The notes beneath the pieces are model-generated. The model ran no database searches. It had not been told where the DNA came from and saw only the letters and a list, made by a program, of their open reading frames with translations. Shown here piece after piece: positions 34,943 to 43,099 of a stretch of DNA of 64,000 nt. The position numbers were made by a program, and so were the translations under genes. Source of the DNA: Mycolicibacterium litorale (lineage in GTDB: Bacteria > Actinomycetota > Actinomycetes > Mycobacteriales > Mycobacteriaceae); contig NZ_AP023287.1 of assembly GCF_014218295.1 (NCBI RefSeq), positions 3,968,001 to 4,032,000 of the forward strand. Reading direction: 5' to 3'. Positions within the stretch are counted from its first letter, which is position 1. The number at the start of each line of letters is the position of its first letter.

Positions 34943-35590
34943 TCAGACCCGGACCCGGGGCGGGGCGAACACCTCACCCAGACGGCGCACCGCGTCGGGC
35001 GCGCCCGCGATGTGCAACCTGCCCGCGGCGACCAACTCGTCGACGCGTCGCGGATCGGTCGCGGCGGCCAGCACGTCGACCTCGCCGGTCAGCACCACAT
35101 CCGGGGCGATGTCGTCGTCCACCACGTCGACCCGACTGCTGCCGATCCGCACCGTCGCACCGCCCTGCGGCGTCGCGAGCCGCAGCACCAGGTCGGAGCC
35201 GGAGCGATCGTCCCGCACGTAGGCGCGCACCGCGCGGGCCAGCCACTCGGGCCGCACCAGATCGCTGGGTGCGCGAGTGGTCAACAGGTGCCTGCCCCAC
35301 CGCGCGAACGCGTCGATGACCTCTTCGAGCGCGCAGCCGTCGGGAGTGAGGGCGTACACGCTGCCCGACGCCGGCTTGGGCAGTTGGCGCTTGACCAGCA
35401 GACCGTTGCGCTCCAGATCGCGCAGCCGGCCGGCGAGCATGTCGGTGGCGATCGGCGCGAGGCTGCCGAGCAGGTCTTTGTAGCGCCGCGGCCGGTCGAG
35501 CAACTCGCGCACGATCAGCAGCGTCCACCGGTCGCCGACCAGATCGAGGCTCTTGGCCAGTGCGCAGTGTTGGCCGTAGCTGCGGGGCAT
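34943..35590 (-). CDS. HxlR-family transcriptional regulator with sterol-carrier-like domain
   Basis: A 215-residue regulator. Residues 1-105 form the HxlR winged helix (CALAKSLDLVGDRWTLLIVR; PIATDMLAGRLRDLERNGLL; YALTPDGCALEEVI) with Cys9 in the place often redox-active in this family. Residues about 120-210 (DLVLRLATPQGGATVRIGSS) resemble an SCP2/sterol-carrier pocket that may bind a lipophilic ligand. ATG 35590 follows TACGTT (35602-35597) by 6 bases: leaderless. It is divergent from the GlcD-like oxidase, which it may control. Confidence 0.83.
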   Translation of the reverse strand: MPRSYGQHCALAKSLDLVGDRWTLLIVRELLDRPRRYKDLLGSLAPIATDMLAGRLRDLERNGLLVKRQLPKPASGSVYALTPDGCALEEVIDAFARWGRHLLTTRAPSDLVRPEWLARAVRAYVRDDRSGSDLVLRLATPQGGATVRIGSSRVDVVDDDIAPDVVLTGEVDVLAAATDPRRVDELVAAGRLHIAGAPDAVRRLGEVFAPPRVRV

Positions 35591-35662
35591 GGGTCGAACG
35601 TAGTGCGAACCGCGCCGCGACAAGCGGTTACTCGGGGAATCGCCCGACCTACCATGGCGGAC

Positions 35663-37027
35663 GTGAGCACCGCGCTGAACACCTTGATCGCCGAACTGCC
35701 CGACGGTGTCGTCGTCACCGATCCCGACATCGTCGCGTCCTACCGGCAGGACCGGGCGGCCGATCCCAGCGCGGGCATCGCGCTGGCCGTCGTCCGCCCG
35801 ACGCGCACCGAGGAGGTGCAGACGGTGCTGCGCTGGGCGTCGGCGCACAAGATCGCGGTGGTTCCGCGTGGGATGGGCACCGGACTGTCCGGTGGGGCCA
35901 CCGCCCTCGACGGCGCGATCGTGCTGTCGACGGAGAAGATGCGCGACATCACCGTCGACCCGGTGACCCGCACCGCCGTCGCCCAGCCGGGGCTGCTCAA
36001 CGCGGAGGTGAAGAAGGCCGTCGTCGAATACGGGCTGTGGTATCCCCCGGACCCGTCGTCGTACGAGATCTGCAGCATCGGCGGCAACGTCGCGACCAAC
36101 GCCGGCGGTCTGTGCTGCGTGAAGTACGGCGTCACCACCGATTACGTGCTGGGCCTGCAGGTGGTGCTCGCCGACGGCACCGCGGTGCGACTCGGCGGCC
36201 CACGGCTCAAGGACGTGGCGGGGCTGTCGCTGACCAAGCTGTTCGTGGGCAGCGAAGGCACGCTCGGCGTCATCACCGAGGTGACGCTGCGGCTGCTGCC
36301 GCCCCAGCCGGCGCCGTGCACGGTGGTGGCGACGTTCGACTCGGTGGAGGCGGCGGCGGGCGCCGTCGCCACGATCACCGGCCGCATCCGGCCGTCGATG
36401 CTGGAGTTCATGGACGCCGTCGCGATCAACGCCGTCGAGGACAAACTGCGGATGGGTCTGGATCGCAACGCCGCCGCGATGATGGTCGCCGCCTCCGACG
36501 ACCGGGGTGCCGCAGGCGCGGACGACGCCGAGTTCATGGCGCGGGTGTTCACCGAAGCCGGTGCGAGCGAGGTGTTCTCGACGTCGGACCCGGACGAGGG
36601 TGAGGCGTTCGTCGCGGCCCGGCGGTTCGCGATCCCGGCCGTGGAGGCCAAAGGTGCATTGCTGCTCGAGGATGTCGGCGTGCCGGTTCCCCGGCTCGCC
36701 GACCTGTGTTCGGGCATCGAGAAGATCGCCGCCGACCGCGACGTGCTGATCTCGGTGATCGCGCACGCCGGTGACGGCAACACCCACCCCCTGATCGTGT
36801 TCGACCCCGCCGACGCGGCGATGGCGGAGCGGGCCGAGACGGCGTTCGGCGAGATCATGGATCTGGCGATCAGCCTCGGCGGCACGATCACCGGTGAGCA
36901 CGGCGTCGGACGGTTGAAGCGGCCGTGGCTGGCCGGCCAGATCGGCCCGGAGGCGATGGAGCTCAACCGCCGGATCAAGCAGGCGCTCGACCCTGAGGCG
37001 ATCCTCAACCCCGGCGCAGCGTTCTGA
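35663..37027 (+). CDS. FAD-linked oxidase, GlcD/D-lactate dehydrogenase-like (Rv1257c-type)
   Basis: A 454-residue FAD-binding oxidoreductase of the vanillyl-alcohol-oxidase superfamily. FAD-binding segments are RGMGTGLSGGATAL near 71-84 and CSIGGNVATNAGGLCCVKYG near 137-156; the C-terminal substrate domain ends with HAGDGNTHPLIVF and GTITGEHGVGRLK, where His residues bind metal or hydroxy-acid substrate in GlcD. It probably oxidises a 2-hydroxy acid. GTG 35663 is chosen: TACCAT lies 7 bases before it and overlaps the alternative ATG 35654. The resulting length matches the 455 residues recalled for Rv1257c. Confidence 0.85.
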   Translation: MSTALNTLIAELPDGVVVTDPDIVASYRQDRAADPSAGIALAVVRPTRTEEVQTVLRWASAHKIAVVPRGMGTGLSGGATALDGAIVLSTEKMRDITVDPVTRTAVAQPGLLNAEVKKAVVEYGLWYPPDPSSYEICSIGGNVATNAGGLCCVKYGVTTDYVLGLQVVLADGTAVRLGGPRLKDVAGLSLTKLFVGSEGTLGVITEVTLRLLPPQPAPCTVVATFDSVEAAAGAVATITGRIRPSMLEFMDAVAINAVEDKLRMGLDRNAAAMMVAASDDRGAAGADDAEFMARVFTEAGASEVFSTSDPDEGEAFVAARRFAIPAVEAKGALLLEDVGVPVPRLADLCSGIEKIAADRDVLISVIAHAGDGNTHPLIVFDPADAAMAERAETAFGEIMDLAISLGGTITGEHGVGRLKRPWLAGQIGPEAMELNRRIKQALDPEAILNPGAAF

Positions 37028-37049
37028 CCCTGCGATTGCCTGCATGATT

Positions 37050-37089
37050 TCGCGCGCTGGGTGCTCGTTTTCGTGCACAGAGCGCGCGA
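37050..37089. terminator. hairpin after the GlcD-like gene
   Basis: TCGCGCGCT (37050-37058) pairs with AGCGCGCGA (37081-37089), a 9-base perfect stem around a 22-base loop. It lies between two genes on the same strand and would separate the oxidase from the cyp130 transcript. Confidence 0.5.
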
Positions 37090-37101
37090 CGTGAGGTATG
37101 T

Positions 37102-37129
37102 ATGAGACATGACGGCGAGTTTGTCTCAT
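37102..37129. promoter_or_regulatory. palindrome over the cyp130 start codon (candidate TetR operator)
   Basis: ATGAGACA (37102-37109) and TGTCTCAT (37122-37129) form a perfect 8-base inverted repeat with a 12-base spacer; the ATG start codon (37109-37111) lies inside. The 28-base span fits a TetR-family operator, and a tetR gene is the second gene of this operon. A repressor bound here would block the start of transcription and so give autoregulation. Confidence 0.5.
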
Positions 37130-38305
37130 CAGGCCCGGTTCGAATTGGCGACCGCGCAGACGTGGCCGAACCCGTGGCCCATGTATGCCGCCCTGCGTGA
37201 CCACGACCCGGTCCACCGTGTCGTGCCACCGCAGCAGCCCGACTCCGACTACTACGTGCTGTCGCGCCACGCCGACGTCTGGCGCGCCGCCCGCGACCAC
37301 GAGACGTTCTCCTCGGCCCACGGCCTGACCGTCAACTACGGCGAACTGGAACTGATCGGCCTTGCCGACAACCCGCCGTTCGTCATGCAGGACCCGCCGA
37401 CGCACACCGAGTTCCGCAAGCTGGTGTCGCGCGGGTTCACGCCCCGGCAGGTGGAGGCCGTCGAACCGGCGGTGCGCGCCTTCGTCGTCGAACGCATCGA
37501 GGCGCTACGCGCCAACGGCGGCGGCGACATCGTGCGCGAACTGTTCAAACCGCTGCCGTCGATGGTGGTCGCGCACTACCTCGGCGTCCCCGAGGCCGAC
37601 CGGGCGCAGTTCGACGGGTGGACCGAGGCGATCGTGGCGGCCAACACCGAATCCGGCGGCGTGATCGGTGCCGGCGACGCGATCGGCGCGATGATGGCCT
37701 ACTTCGCCGAACTGATCGAACGGCGCAGGCGCGAACCCGGTGACGACACCATCAGCCACCTGGTCGCCGCCGACGTGGACGTGCTGCCGGTGCTGGCGTT
37801 CACGTTCACGATGGTCACCGGCGGCAACGACACCACCACCGGAATGCTCGGCGGCACAGTACAACTGCTGCATCAGCGCCCCGTCCAGCGCCGGATGCTG
37901 GCCGCCCGTCCGGAGCTGATCGCCGACGCCGTCGACGAGTTCCTGCGGCTCACCTCACCGGTGCAGGGTCTGGCTCGCACCGCGACCCGCGACGTCACGA
38001 TCGGCGACACCACGATCCCGGCTGGGCGCAAGGTGTTGCTGCTCTACGGGTCGGCCAATCGCGACGAGCGCGAATTCGGGCCGGACGCAGGCGAACTCGA
38101 CGTGACACGCAGACCACGCAACATCCTGACGTTCAGCCACGGCGCCCACTTCTGTCTCGGCGCGGCCGCGGCCAGGATGCAGTCGCGGGTCGCACTGACC
38201 GAACTGCTGGCCCGCTGCCCCGAGTTCACGGTCGACGAGGACGGGATCGTCTGGGCCGGTGGCAGTTACGTGCGGCGTCCGCTGTCGGTGCCGTTCGCTT
38301 TGTGA
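37109..38305 (+). CDS. cyp130: cytochrome P450 CYP130
   Basis: A 398-residue soluble P450. The I-helix oxygen-activation motif TGGNDTT is near residue 237, the ExxR pair lies in DEFLRLTSP near 277, and the heme Cys is in FSHGAHFCLG near residue 349. Neighbours and sequence fit M. tuberculosis CYP130 (Rv1256c), which binds azoles and N-demethylates arylamides; the natural substrate is unknown. No ferredoxin gene is adjacent, so electrons must come from elsewhere. The stop overlaps the tetR start (TGATG). Confidence 0.9.
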   Translation: MTASLSHQARFELATAQTWPNPWPMYAALRDHDPVHRVVPPQQPDSDYYVLSRHADVWRAARDHETFSSAHGLTVNYGELELIGLADNPPFVMQDPPTHTEFRKLVSRGFTPRQVEAVEPAVRAFVVERIEALRANGGGDIVRELFKPLPSMVVAHYLGVPEADRAQFDGWTEAIVAANTESGGVIGAGDAIGAMMAYFAELIERRRREPGDDTISHLVAADVDVLPVLAFTFTMVTGGNDTTTGMLGGTVQLLHQRPVQRRMLAARPELIADAVDEFLRLTSPVQGLARTATRDVTIGDTTIPAGRKVLLLYGSANRDEREFGPDAGELDVTRRPRNILTFSHGAHFCLGAAAARMQSRVALTELLARCPEFTVDEDGIVWAGGSYVRRPLSVPFAL

Positions 38306-38856
38306 TGGAACCGGACCGCATCCTCGACGCGGCCGAGCGGCTATTCGCCGAACGCGACGCCGCGAGCGTCGGGATGAACGACATCGCCGCGGCGGCCGGA
38401 TGTTCCCGCGCGACGCTCTACCGCTACTTCGACAGCCGCGACACCCTGCACACCGCCTACGTGCACCGCGAGGCGCAGCGGCTCTACCGCACGCTCACCG
38501 AACAGCTGAACGGGATCGCAGATCCCGGCCGGCGACTGATCGAGGGCGCGCTCATCACGCTGCGCAGTGTCCGCGAGAACCCCGCGCTCGCCTCGTGGTT
38601 CGCCCCCACGGCCAGGCCGATCGGCGGCGAGTGGGCCGACCGGTCCGAGGTCGTGAGGGTCATGGTCGAGGCGTTCGTGCGCTCACTCGGCGAAACCCGC
38701 GATGTCGAACGCCGGGCCCGCTGGCTGGTGCGGATCCTCACCTCACTGCTGTTGTTCCCGGGCGCCGACGAACACGACGAGCGCGCGATGCTCGAGGACT
38801 TCGTGGCGCCGGCGATGATCGGCCCGGTCAGACCTGCCAGTACGCCTGGGCCTTGA
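38305..38856 (+). CDS. TetR-family regulator (Rv1255c-type)
   Basis: A 183-residue repressor-like protein. The N-terminal helix-turn-helix (ILDAAERLFAERDAASVGMN, then CSRATLYRYFDSRDTLHTAY) is near residues 5-52; the rest is a helical ligand-binding domain. ATG 38305 shares one base with the cyp130 stop; GTG 38302 is an equally close alternative. Co-transcription with cyp130 and the palindrome at 37102-37129 suggest that it controls the P450. Its 3' end overlaps the convergent siderophore-interacting gene by 29 bases. Confidence 0.85.
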   Translation: MEPDRILDAAERLFAERDAASVGMNDIAAAAGCSRATLYRYFDSRDTLHTAYVHREAQRLYRTLTEQLNGIADPGRRLIEGALITLRSVRENPALASWFAPTARPIGGEWADRSEVVRVMVEAFVRSLGETRDVERRARWLVRILTSLLLFPGADEHDERAMLEDFVAPAMIGPVRPASTPGP

Positions 38857-39544
38857 TCGACTTCTTCGGGATCTTGTAGTCCTCGCGGAACACCTTGGAC
38901 ACCGCCCGGGTGGTGCGGTTGTCGCAGGCCACCCACCCGAAGTGATCGGCGGCGTCGAAGGCCGCCGCGGCGACCGTCTCGATGAGCGCCTCACCGCCGT
39001 TCTTGCGGTCCACCCAGGTGACGTCGGAACTGCGCGCCACCGGCAGTTGCTTGTCCTCTTCGTGGCCCGCCTCGAGGAACACCCGGGCCGGGGCGTCGCC
39101 GATCGCGGCGAGCAGCGAGTTGATCGCGGGCAGCGAGGCGGTGTCGCCGACGATGACGTAGCCGGCCGGACGCGGTTCGGGCAGGGCGAAGTTGCTGCCC
39201 AGCACGGTGATGTCGAGGGTGTCACCGGGTTGCGCGTCGCGCGCCCACTGCGAGGCCACCCCGTCGTGCAGGGCGAACTCGATGTCGACGGTGTCGCCCG
39301 CCGGGTCCGGATTGACCAGCGTGTAGCCGCGCTGATGCTGTTTGTCGCCGTCGGCGAACCACACCCGCACCCACTGCGTCGGGTGCGGCGGGTTGTCGGC
39401 GAGCATGCCGCCGGCGGTGAAGCTCAGCCGCAGGTAGTACGGCCCGACCTCCTGCCTGCCGGTGACCGTGAACGTGTAGTCGCCCGCCCGCATCAGCTTG
39501 AGGACGGCGCCGCTGAACCCGCGCGACGGTTTCTTGTCGGACAT
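38828..39544 (-). CDS. siderophore-interacting protein (ferric-siderophore reductase)
   Basis: A 238-residue FAD/NAD(P)H oxidoreductase of the SIP/ViuB family, which reduces ferric siderophores in the cytosol to release iron. The FAD-binding barrel contains QRGYTLVNPDPAGDTVDIEFALH (R-x-Y-T motif, near 71-93), and the C-terminal domain includes GDTASLPAINSLLAAIGD and the WVACDN segment before the family's basic end. ATG 39544 has an AGGGTGG-type ribosome site upstream. An IdeR-type iron box overlaps its promoter, fitting induction by iron starvation. It lies downstream of the acyltransferase gene. Confidence 0.88.
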   Translation of the reverse strand: MSDKKPSRGFSGAVLKLMRAGDYTFTVTGRQEVGPYYLRLSFTAGGMLADNPPHPTQWVRVWFADGDKQHQRGYTLVNPDPAGDTVDIEFALHDGVASQWARDAQPGDTLDITVLGSNFALPEPRPAGYVIVGDTASLPAINSLLAAIGDAPARVFLEAGHEEDKQLPVARSSDVTWVDRKNGGEALIETVAAAAFDAADHFGWVACDNRTTRAVSKVFREDYKIPKKSIKAQAYWQV

Positions 39545-39566
39545 GACATCCACCCTTCGTCTCGAC

Positions 39567-39588
39567 AACTTAGGGCAGCTTAACCTAA
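39567..39588 (-). promoter_or_regulatory. IdeR-type iron box overlapping the promoter of the siderophore-interacting gene
   Basis: TTAGGGCAGCTTAACCTAA at 39570-39588 matches 15 of 19 positions of the IdeR consensus TTAGGTTAGGCTAACCTAA, including both outer TTAGG/CCTAA arms. A -10 element TAAGTT (39572-39567, minus strand) overlaps its edge. Iron-loaded IdeR bound here would repress the gene. Confidence 0.75.
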
Positions 39589-39595
39589 TGGGGCG

Positions 39596-40744
39596 CTACG
39601 TACGCACCCTCGTGAACCGGTGCAGCACCCAGGCCAGCGGGATCGTCACCACCATCGTTGCGACGAACAGCCACCCGATCGAGCCGGTGTAGATCGGGTA
39701 CCGCAGGATCTCGACCATCACGATCTCCATCGTGATCAGGTGGATCAGGAAGATCTCGTAGGAGATCTCGCCGAGGAAGACCATCGGCCGGCTGGCCAGG
39801 AACCGCGCGTACACCCCGCGGTTCCCCAGGGCCAAGGGCGCGACCGTCAGCGTCGCGATGATCGCGTAGAACGCGGTCTTGGCCAGCGCCTCCCACAGCC
39901 CCGCGGGCGAGGTGGTGGGCTCACCGGCGATCGGCGTGGAGGCGATCAGATAGCAGACGACGGCCAGCGGGATGGCCGCCAGCGCGTACACGCGCACGCC
40001 CATCGCCTGCAGCACCGCCAGCAGCATGCCGCCGAGGAACCACACCAGATACGTCGGCAGCCACAGGCGGGCACCGTCGGGCAGCCAGTCGACGGTGTGC
40101 ACCAGCCACAGCCACAGCGGCGACACCGCGGCGAACGCGGCCAACCCGGCCAGCAGCACCCCGGGCCGCCATGCCCGCCGGCACAGCACGACCAGCAGCA
40201 CGTAGGCCAGCGCGGGCAGCACGACGTAGAACGCCGCCTCGACGGCGAGGCTCCACATCTGCGTCAGTCCCTGGTGCAGGAACGAGTACAGGTAGCTGTC
40301 GGTGTAGATCTGGGTCAGCGTGAGGTTGCGGAAGAGCCCCTCCCAGGTGTGCCCGGGATTCGGGCCGGCGGTGCGGAAGTGGTAGACGAGGTAGGCCGCC
40401 ACCACGGTGACGACGTACGCCGGCATGATGCGCCGCACCCGGTGCCACGCGTAACGGCGCACCGACGGGGCCGGACGGCCGTGCGCCGCGGCCTGCACCC
40501 ACGGGCGGAACAGCAGGAAACCCGACAGCACGAAGAAGATCGGCACCCCGATCTCCATGCGCGAGTACACCAGACCCGCGAACCCCTGCGGATACTTGCC
40601 GGTGGTGTAGGCGGCGTGCGTCAGCACCACCAGCAGCGCGGCGACCGCGCGGACACCTGTCAGCGAGGCGACCCGCTCGACGGTCGAGACCGATTCCAGT
40701 CCACCCTGGGCTACCGGTTCCCGCAGGTCGCGCTGTGAGGTCAC
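39596..40744 (-). CDS. acyltransferase family 3 membrane protein (Rv1254-type)
   Basis: A 382-residue integral membrane O-acyltransferase with about ten helices. The family motif RAVAALLVVLTHAAYTTG near residues 32-49 holds the conserved catalytic His; RMEIGVPIFFVLSGFLLFRP near 62-81 is the second signature. Members O-acylate sugars, lipids or antibiotics on the membrane. In M. tuberculosis the equivalent gene, Rv1254, has no firm substrate. GTG 40744 overlaps the deaD stop (GTGA), so it is coupled to the helicase gene. Confidence 0.85.
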   Translation of the reverse strand: MTSQRDLREPVAQGGLESVSTVERVASLTGVRAVAALLVVLTHAAYTTGKYPQGFAGLVYSRMEIGVPIFFVLSGFLLFRPWVQAAAHGRPAPSVRRYAWHRVRRIMPAYVVTVVAAYLVYHFRTAGPNPGHTWEGLFRNLTLTQIYTDSYLYSFLHQGLTQMWSLAVEAAFYVVLPALAYVLLVVLCRRAWRPGVLLAGLAAFAAVSPLWLWLVHTVDWLPDGARLWLPTYLVWFLGGMLLAVLQAMGVRVYALAAIPLAVVCYLIASTPIAGEPTTSPAGLWEALAKTAFYAIIATLTVAPLALGNRGVYARFLASRPMVFLGEISYEIFLIHLITMEIVMVEILRYPIYTGSIGWLFVATMVVTIPLAWVLHRFTRVRT

Positions 40745-42414
40745 TTGTGCTTCTTGTGGTGCGGCTTTCCCGGCCCACGATCGGGCTGCAAGTTGATCTT
40801 GACGCCGGAGATGCGGGTCTCCTCGAGCGCCTTGAGCGTCTGCTTCGACAGCTTCGCGGGCAGTTCGACCAGCGAGTAGTCCAGCCGGATGTTGATGTGC
40901 CCGAAGTCGCTGCGGTTGAGCCCGCCCTCGTTGGCGATGGCGCCGACGATGTGGCCGGGGCCCACCTTGTGCCGTTTGCCCACCGAGATGCGGTAGGTCG
41001 CCAGCCCTTCGCGGGGCGGACGGTCCTTCTCCCGGCGGGGCGGACGGTCCTCGCGTTCGCGGCGCTTCTCCGGCGGCGGTTCGGTCATCAGGAACGCCTC
41101 GCCGTTGCGCGACTGCACGGCCAGCGCCGCGGCGATGTCGGCCAGCGGCACGTTGTTGTCGCGCTCGTAGTCCTCGATGAGGCGGCGGAACAGGTCGATC
41201 CCCGGTGCGTTGAGCGCCTCGCTGATCGAGTCGCGGAACTTCTCGACGCGCTGGGCGTTGACGTCCTCGACCGACGGCAGCTGGGATTCGACGAGCTTCT
41301 GCCGCGTGACGCGTTCGATCGAGTTCAGCAGATGCCGCTCACGAGGGGTGACGAACAGCAGCGCGGTACCCGACCGTCCCGCCCGGCCGGTGCGCCCGAT
41401 GCGGTGCACGTAGGACTCCGGATCGTGCGGGATGTCGTAGTTCAGCACGTGCGAGATCCGCTCGACGTCGAGTCCGCGCGCGGCGACGTCGGTGGCGATC
41501 AGGATGTCGATCGTGCCGTCCTTGAGCTGTGAGATGGTCCGCTCGCGCACGGCCTGCGGGATGTCGCCGTTGATGGCCGCCGCCGCGAATCCGCGCGCCC
41601 GCAGCTTCTCGGCCACCTCCTCGGTGGCCTGCTTGGTGCGGACGAACACGATCATCGCCTCGAACGGTTCGACCTCGAGGAGCCGGGTGAGCGCATCCAT
41701 CTTGCGGGGACCCGACACCTGGATGTAGCGCTGGGTGATGTTCTCGGCGGTCTGCGTCTTCGCCTTGACCGTCACCTCGACGGGATCGTGCAGGTACTTG
41801 CTGGTGATCTTGCGGATGCCGGGCGGCATGGTCGCCGAGAACAGCGCGACCTGCTTGTACTCGGGCGTGTCGGCGAGGATGCGCTCGACGTCTTCGGCGA
41901 ACCCCATCTGCAGCATCTCGTCGGCCTCGTCGAGCACCATGTAGTCCAGGTGCGACAGGTCGAGGCTGCCCTTCTCCAGGTGGTCGATGACCCGGCCCGG
42001 CGTGCCGACGACGATCTGCGCACCCCGCTTGAGACCGGCCAGCTGCGGACCGTAGGACGAACCGCCGTACACCGGCAGCACGTTGACGTTCAGATGCGCG
42101 CCGTAGCGGCCGAAGGCCTCGGCGACCTGCAGCGCGAGCTCACGCGTCGGCGCCAGGACCAGCGCCTGGGTGGCCCGGCTGTCGGTGTCGATCTTCGACA
42201 GGATCGGGATCGCGAACGCCGCGGTCTTGCCCGTCCCGGTCTGCGCGAGGCCGACGACGTCGGAGCCGGCGAGCATCGCCGGGATGGTGGCGGCCTGGAT
42301 GGCCGACGGCGTCTCGTATCCGACGTCGGTCACCGCCCGCAGCACCGAAGGGTGAATCTGCAGATCAGCGAAGGTGGTCTCGGTGCCGGTGGACTCCGGC
42401 TCAGGGGACGTCAT
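40741..42414 (-). CDS. deaD: DEAD-box RNA helicase DeaD/CsdA
   Basis: A 557-residue RNA helicase. In order: Q motif TFADLQIHPSVLRAVTDVGY (14-33), Walker A AQTGTGKT near 57, PTRELALQV, DEAD box VLDEADEML near 160, FSATMP near 193, then the helicase C domain with HRIGRTGRAGRSGTALLF near 340, a basic linker rich in Arg/Glu/Pro (about 450-475) and a DbpA-type RNA-binding domain near 475-545 with a Lys/His tail. Roles in ribosome assembly and cold adaptation are known for the family. A -10 TAGACT (42429-42424) lies 9 bases before ATG, giving almost no leader. Confidence 0.92.
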   Translation of the reverse strand: MTSPEPESTGTETTFADLQIHPSVLRAVTDVGYETPSAIQAATIPAMLAGSDVVGLAQTGTGKTAAFAIPILSKIDTDSRATQALVLAPTRELALQVAEAFGRYGAHLNVNVLPVYGGSSYGPQLAGLKRGAQIVVGTPGRVIDHLEKGSLDLSHLDYMVLDEADEMLQMGFAEDVERILADTPEYKQVALFSATMPPGIRKITSKYLHDPVEVTVKAKTQTAENITQRYIQVSGPRKMDALTRLLEVEPFEAMIVFVRTKQATEEVAEKLRARGFAAAAINGDIPQAVRERTISQLKDGTIDILIATDVAARGLDVERISHVLNYDIPHDPESYVHRIGRTGRAGRSGTALLFVTPRERHLLNSIERVTRQKLVESQLPSVEDVNAQRVEKFRDSISEALNAPGIDLFRRLIEDYERDNNVPLADIAAALAVQSRNGEAFLMTEPPPEKRREREDRPPRREKDRPPREGLATYRISVGKRHKVGPGHIVGAIANEGGLNRSDFGHINIRLDYSLVELPAKLSKQTLKALEETRISGVKINLQPDRGPGKPHHKKHK

Positions 42415-42502
42415 AACGTGGCCAGTCTAGTGCGCGATCGGGCCACGTCCGGCCAGCGCGCCTGTTCGAAGCTCGCAATCGATCCCGGTACGGTGCGCTG
42501 TT

Positions 42503-43069
42503 GTGAAACGGGTGGTCTCGATCGCAATCGGTATCGCCGTGAATACCGCCGCACTGTCGGCCCTCGTCGGCTGCGGCTCCGGGGACTCGACGGTGTCCAA
42601 GACACCCGAGGCCACGGCGCCTCCGCCGGCCGTCACCACCCCGAGCATCGCCCCCACCGTCGGACCCCCGCCACCGTCGGCCGGACCCGCCGACCCGTGC
42701 GCGGTGAACCTCGCCGCCCCCGAGATCGCCAAGGCCGTGTCCGAACTGCCCCGCGATCCACGCAGCAACCAGGCGTGGAGTCCCGAACCGGTGGCGGGCA
42801 ACTACAACGAGTGCGCCCAACTGTCGGCGGTGATCGTGCGCGCCAACACCAACGCCGAGAACCCCAACACCCGCGCGGTGATGTTCCACCTCGGCAAGTT
42901 CATCCCCACCGGGGTGCCCGACACCTACGGCTTCAACGGCCTCGACCCCGCGGGCACCACCGGCGACACCGTCGCGCTGCGCTACTCCGGTGAGGTCGAC
43001 GGGCTGGCCAGTGTCGTGCGGTTCCGCTGGAACGGCAACGGCGTCGAGCTGATCGGCAACACCGGCTAG
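42503..43069 (+). CDS. lprE: lipoprotein LprE
   Basis: A 188-residue lipoprotein. The signal peptide ends ALVGC with lipidated Cys24; a Pro/Ala/Thr-rich linker spans about 30-62; the conserved domain runs from DPCAVNLAAPEIAKAVSEL to ELIGNTG. Two Cys (CAVNL, NECAQ) may pair. It matches what I recall of M. tuberculosis LprE (Rv1252c), reported to affect host-cell signalling and drug efflux. GTG 42503 is preceded by TACGGT (42489-42494) 8 bases upstream. It is divergent from deaD. Confidence 0.87.
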   Translation: MKRVVSIAIGIAVNTAALSALVGCGSGDSTVSKTPEATAPPPAVTTPSIAPTVGPPPPSAGPADPCAVNLAAPEIAKAVSELPRDPRSNQAWSPEPVAGNYNECAQLSAVIVRANTNAENPNTRAVMFHLGKFIPTGVPDTYGFNGLDPAGTTGDTVALRYSGEVDGLASVVRFRWNGNGVELIGNTG

Positions 43070-43099
43070 CTGTCGGACCGCTGCCCTACAGTGGCTGTC

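Noticed and set aside
35654..35656. ATG 35654 as start of the GlcD-like oxidase
   Set aside because: It overlaps the TACCAT -10 element; GTG 35663 has the right spacing and gives the expected family length.
40741..40744. Separate promoter for the acyltransferase gene
   Set aside because: Its GTG overlaps the deaD stop, so coupling within one transcript explains its expression without another promoter.
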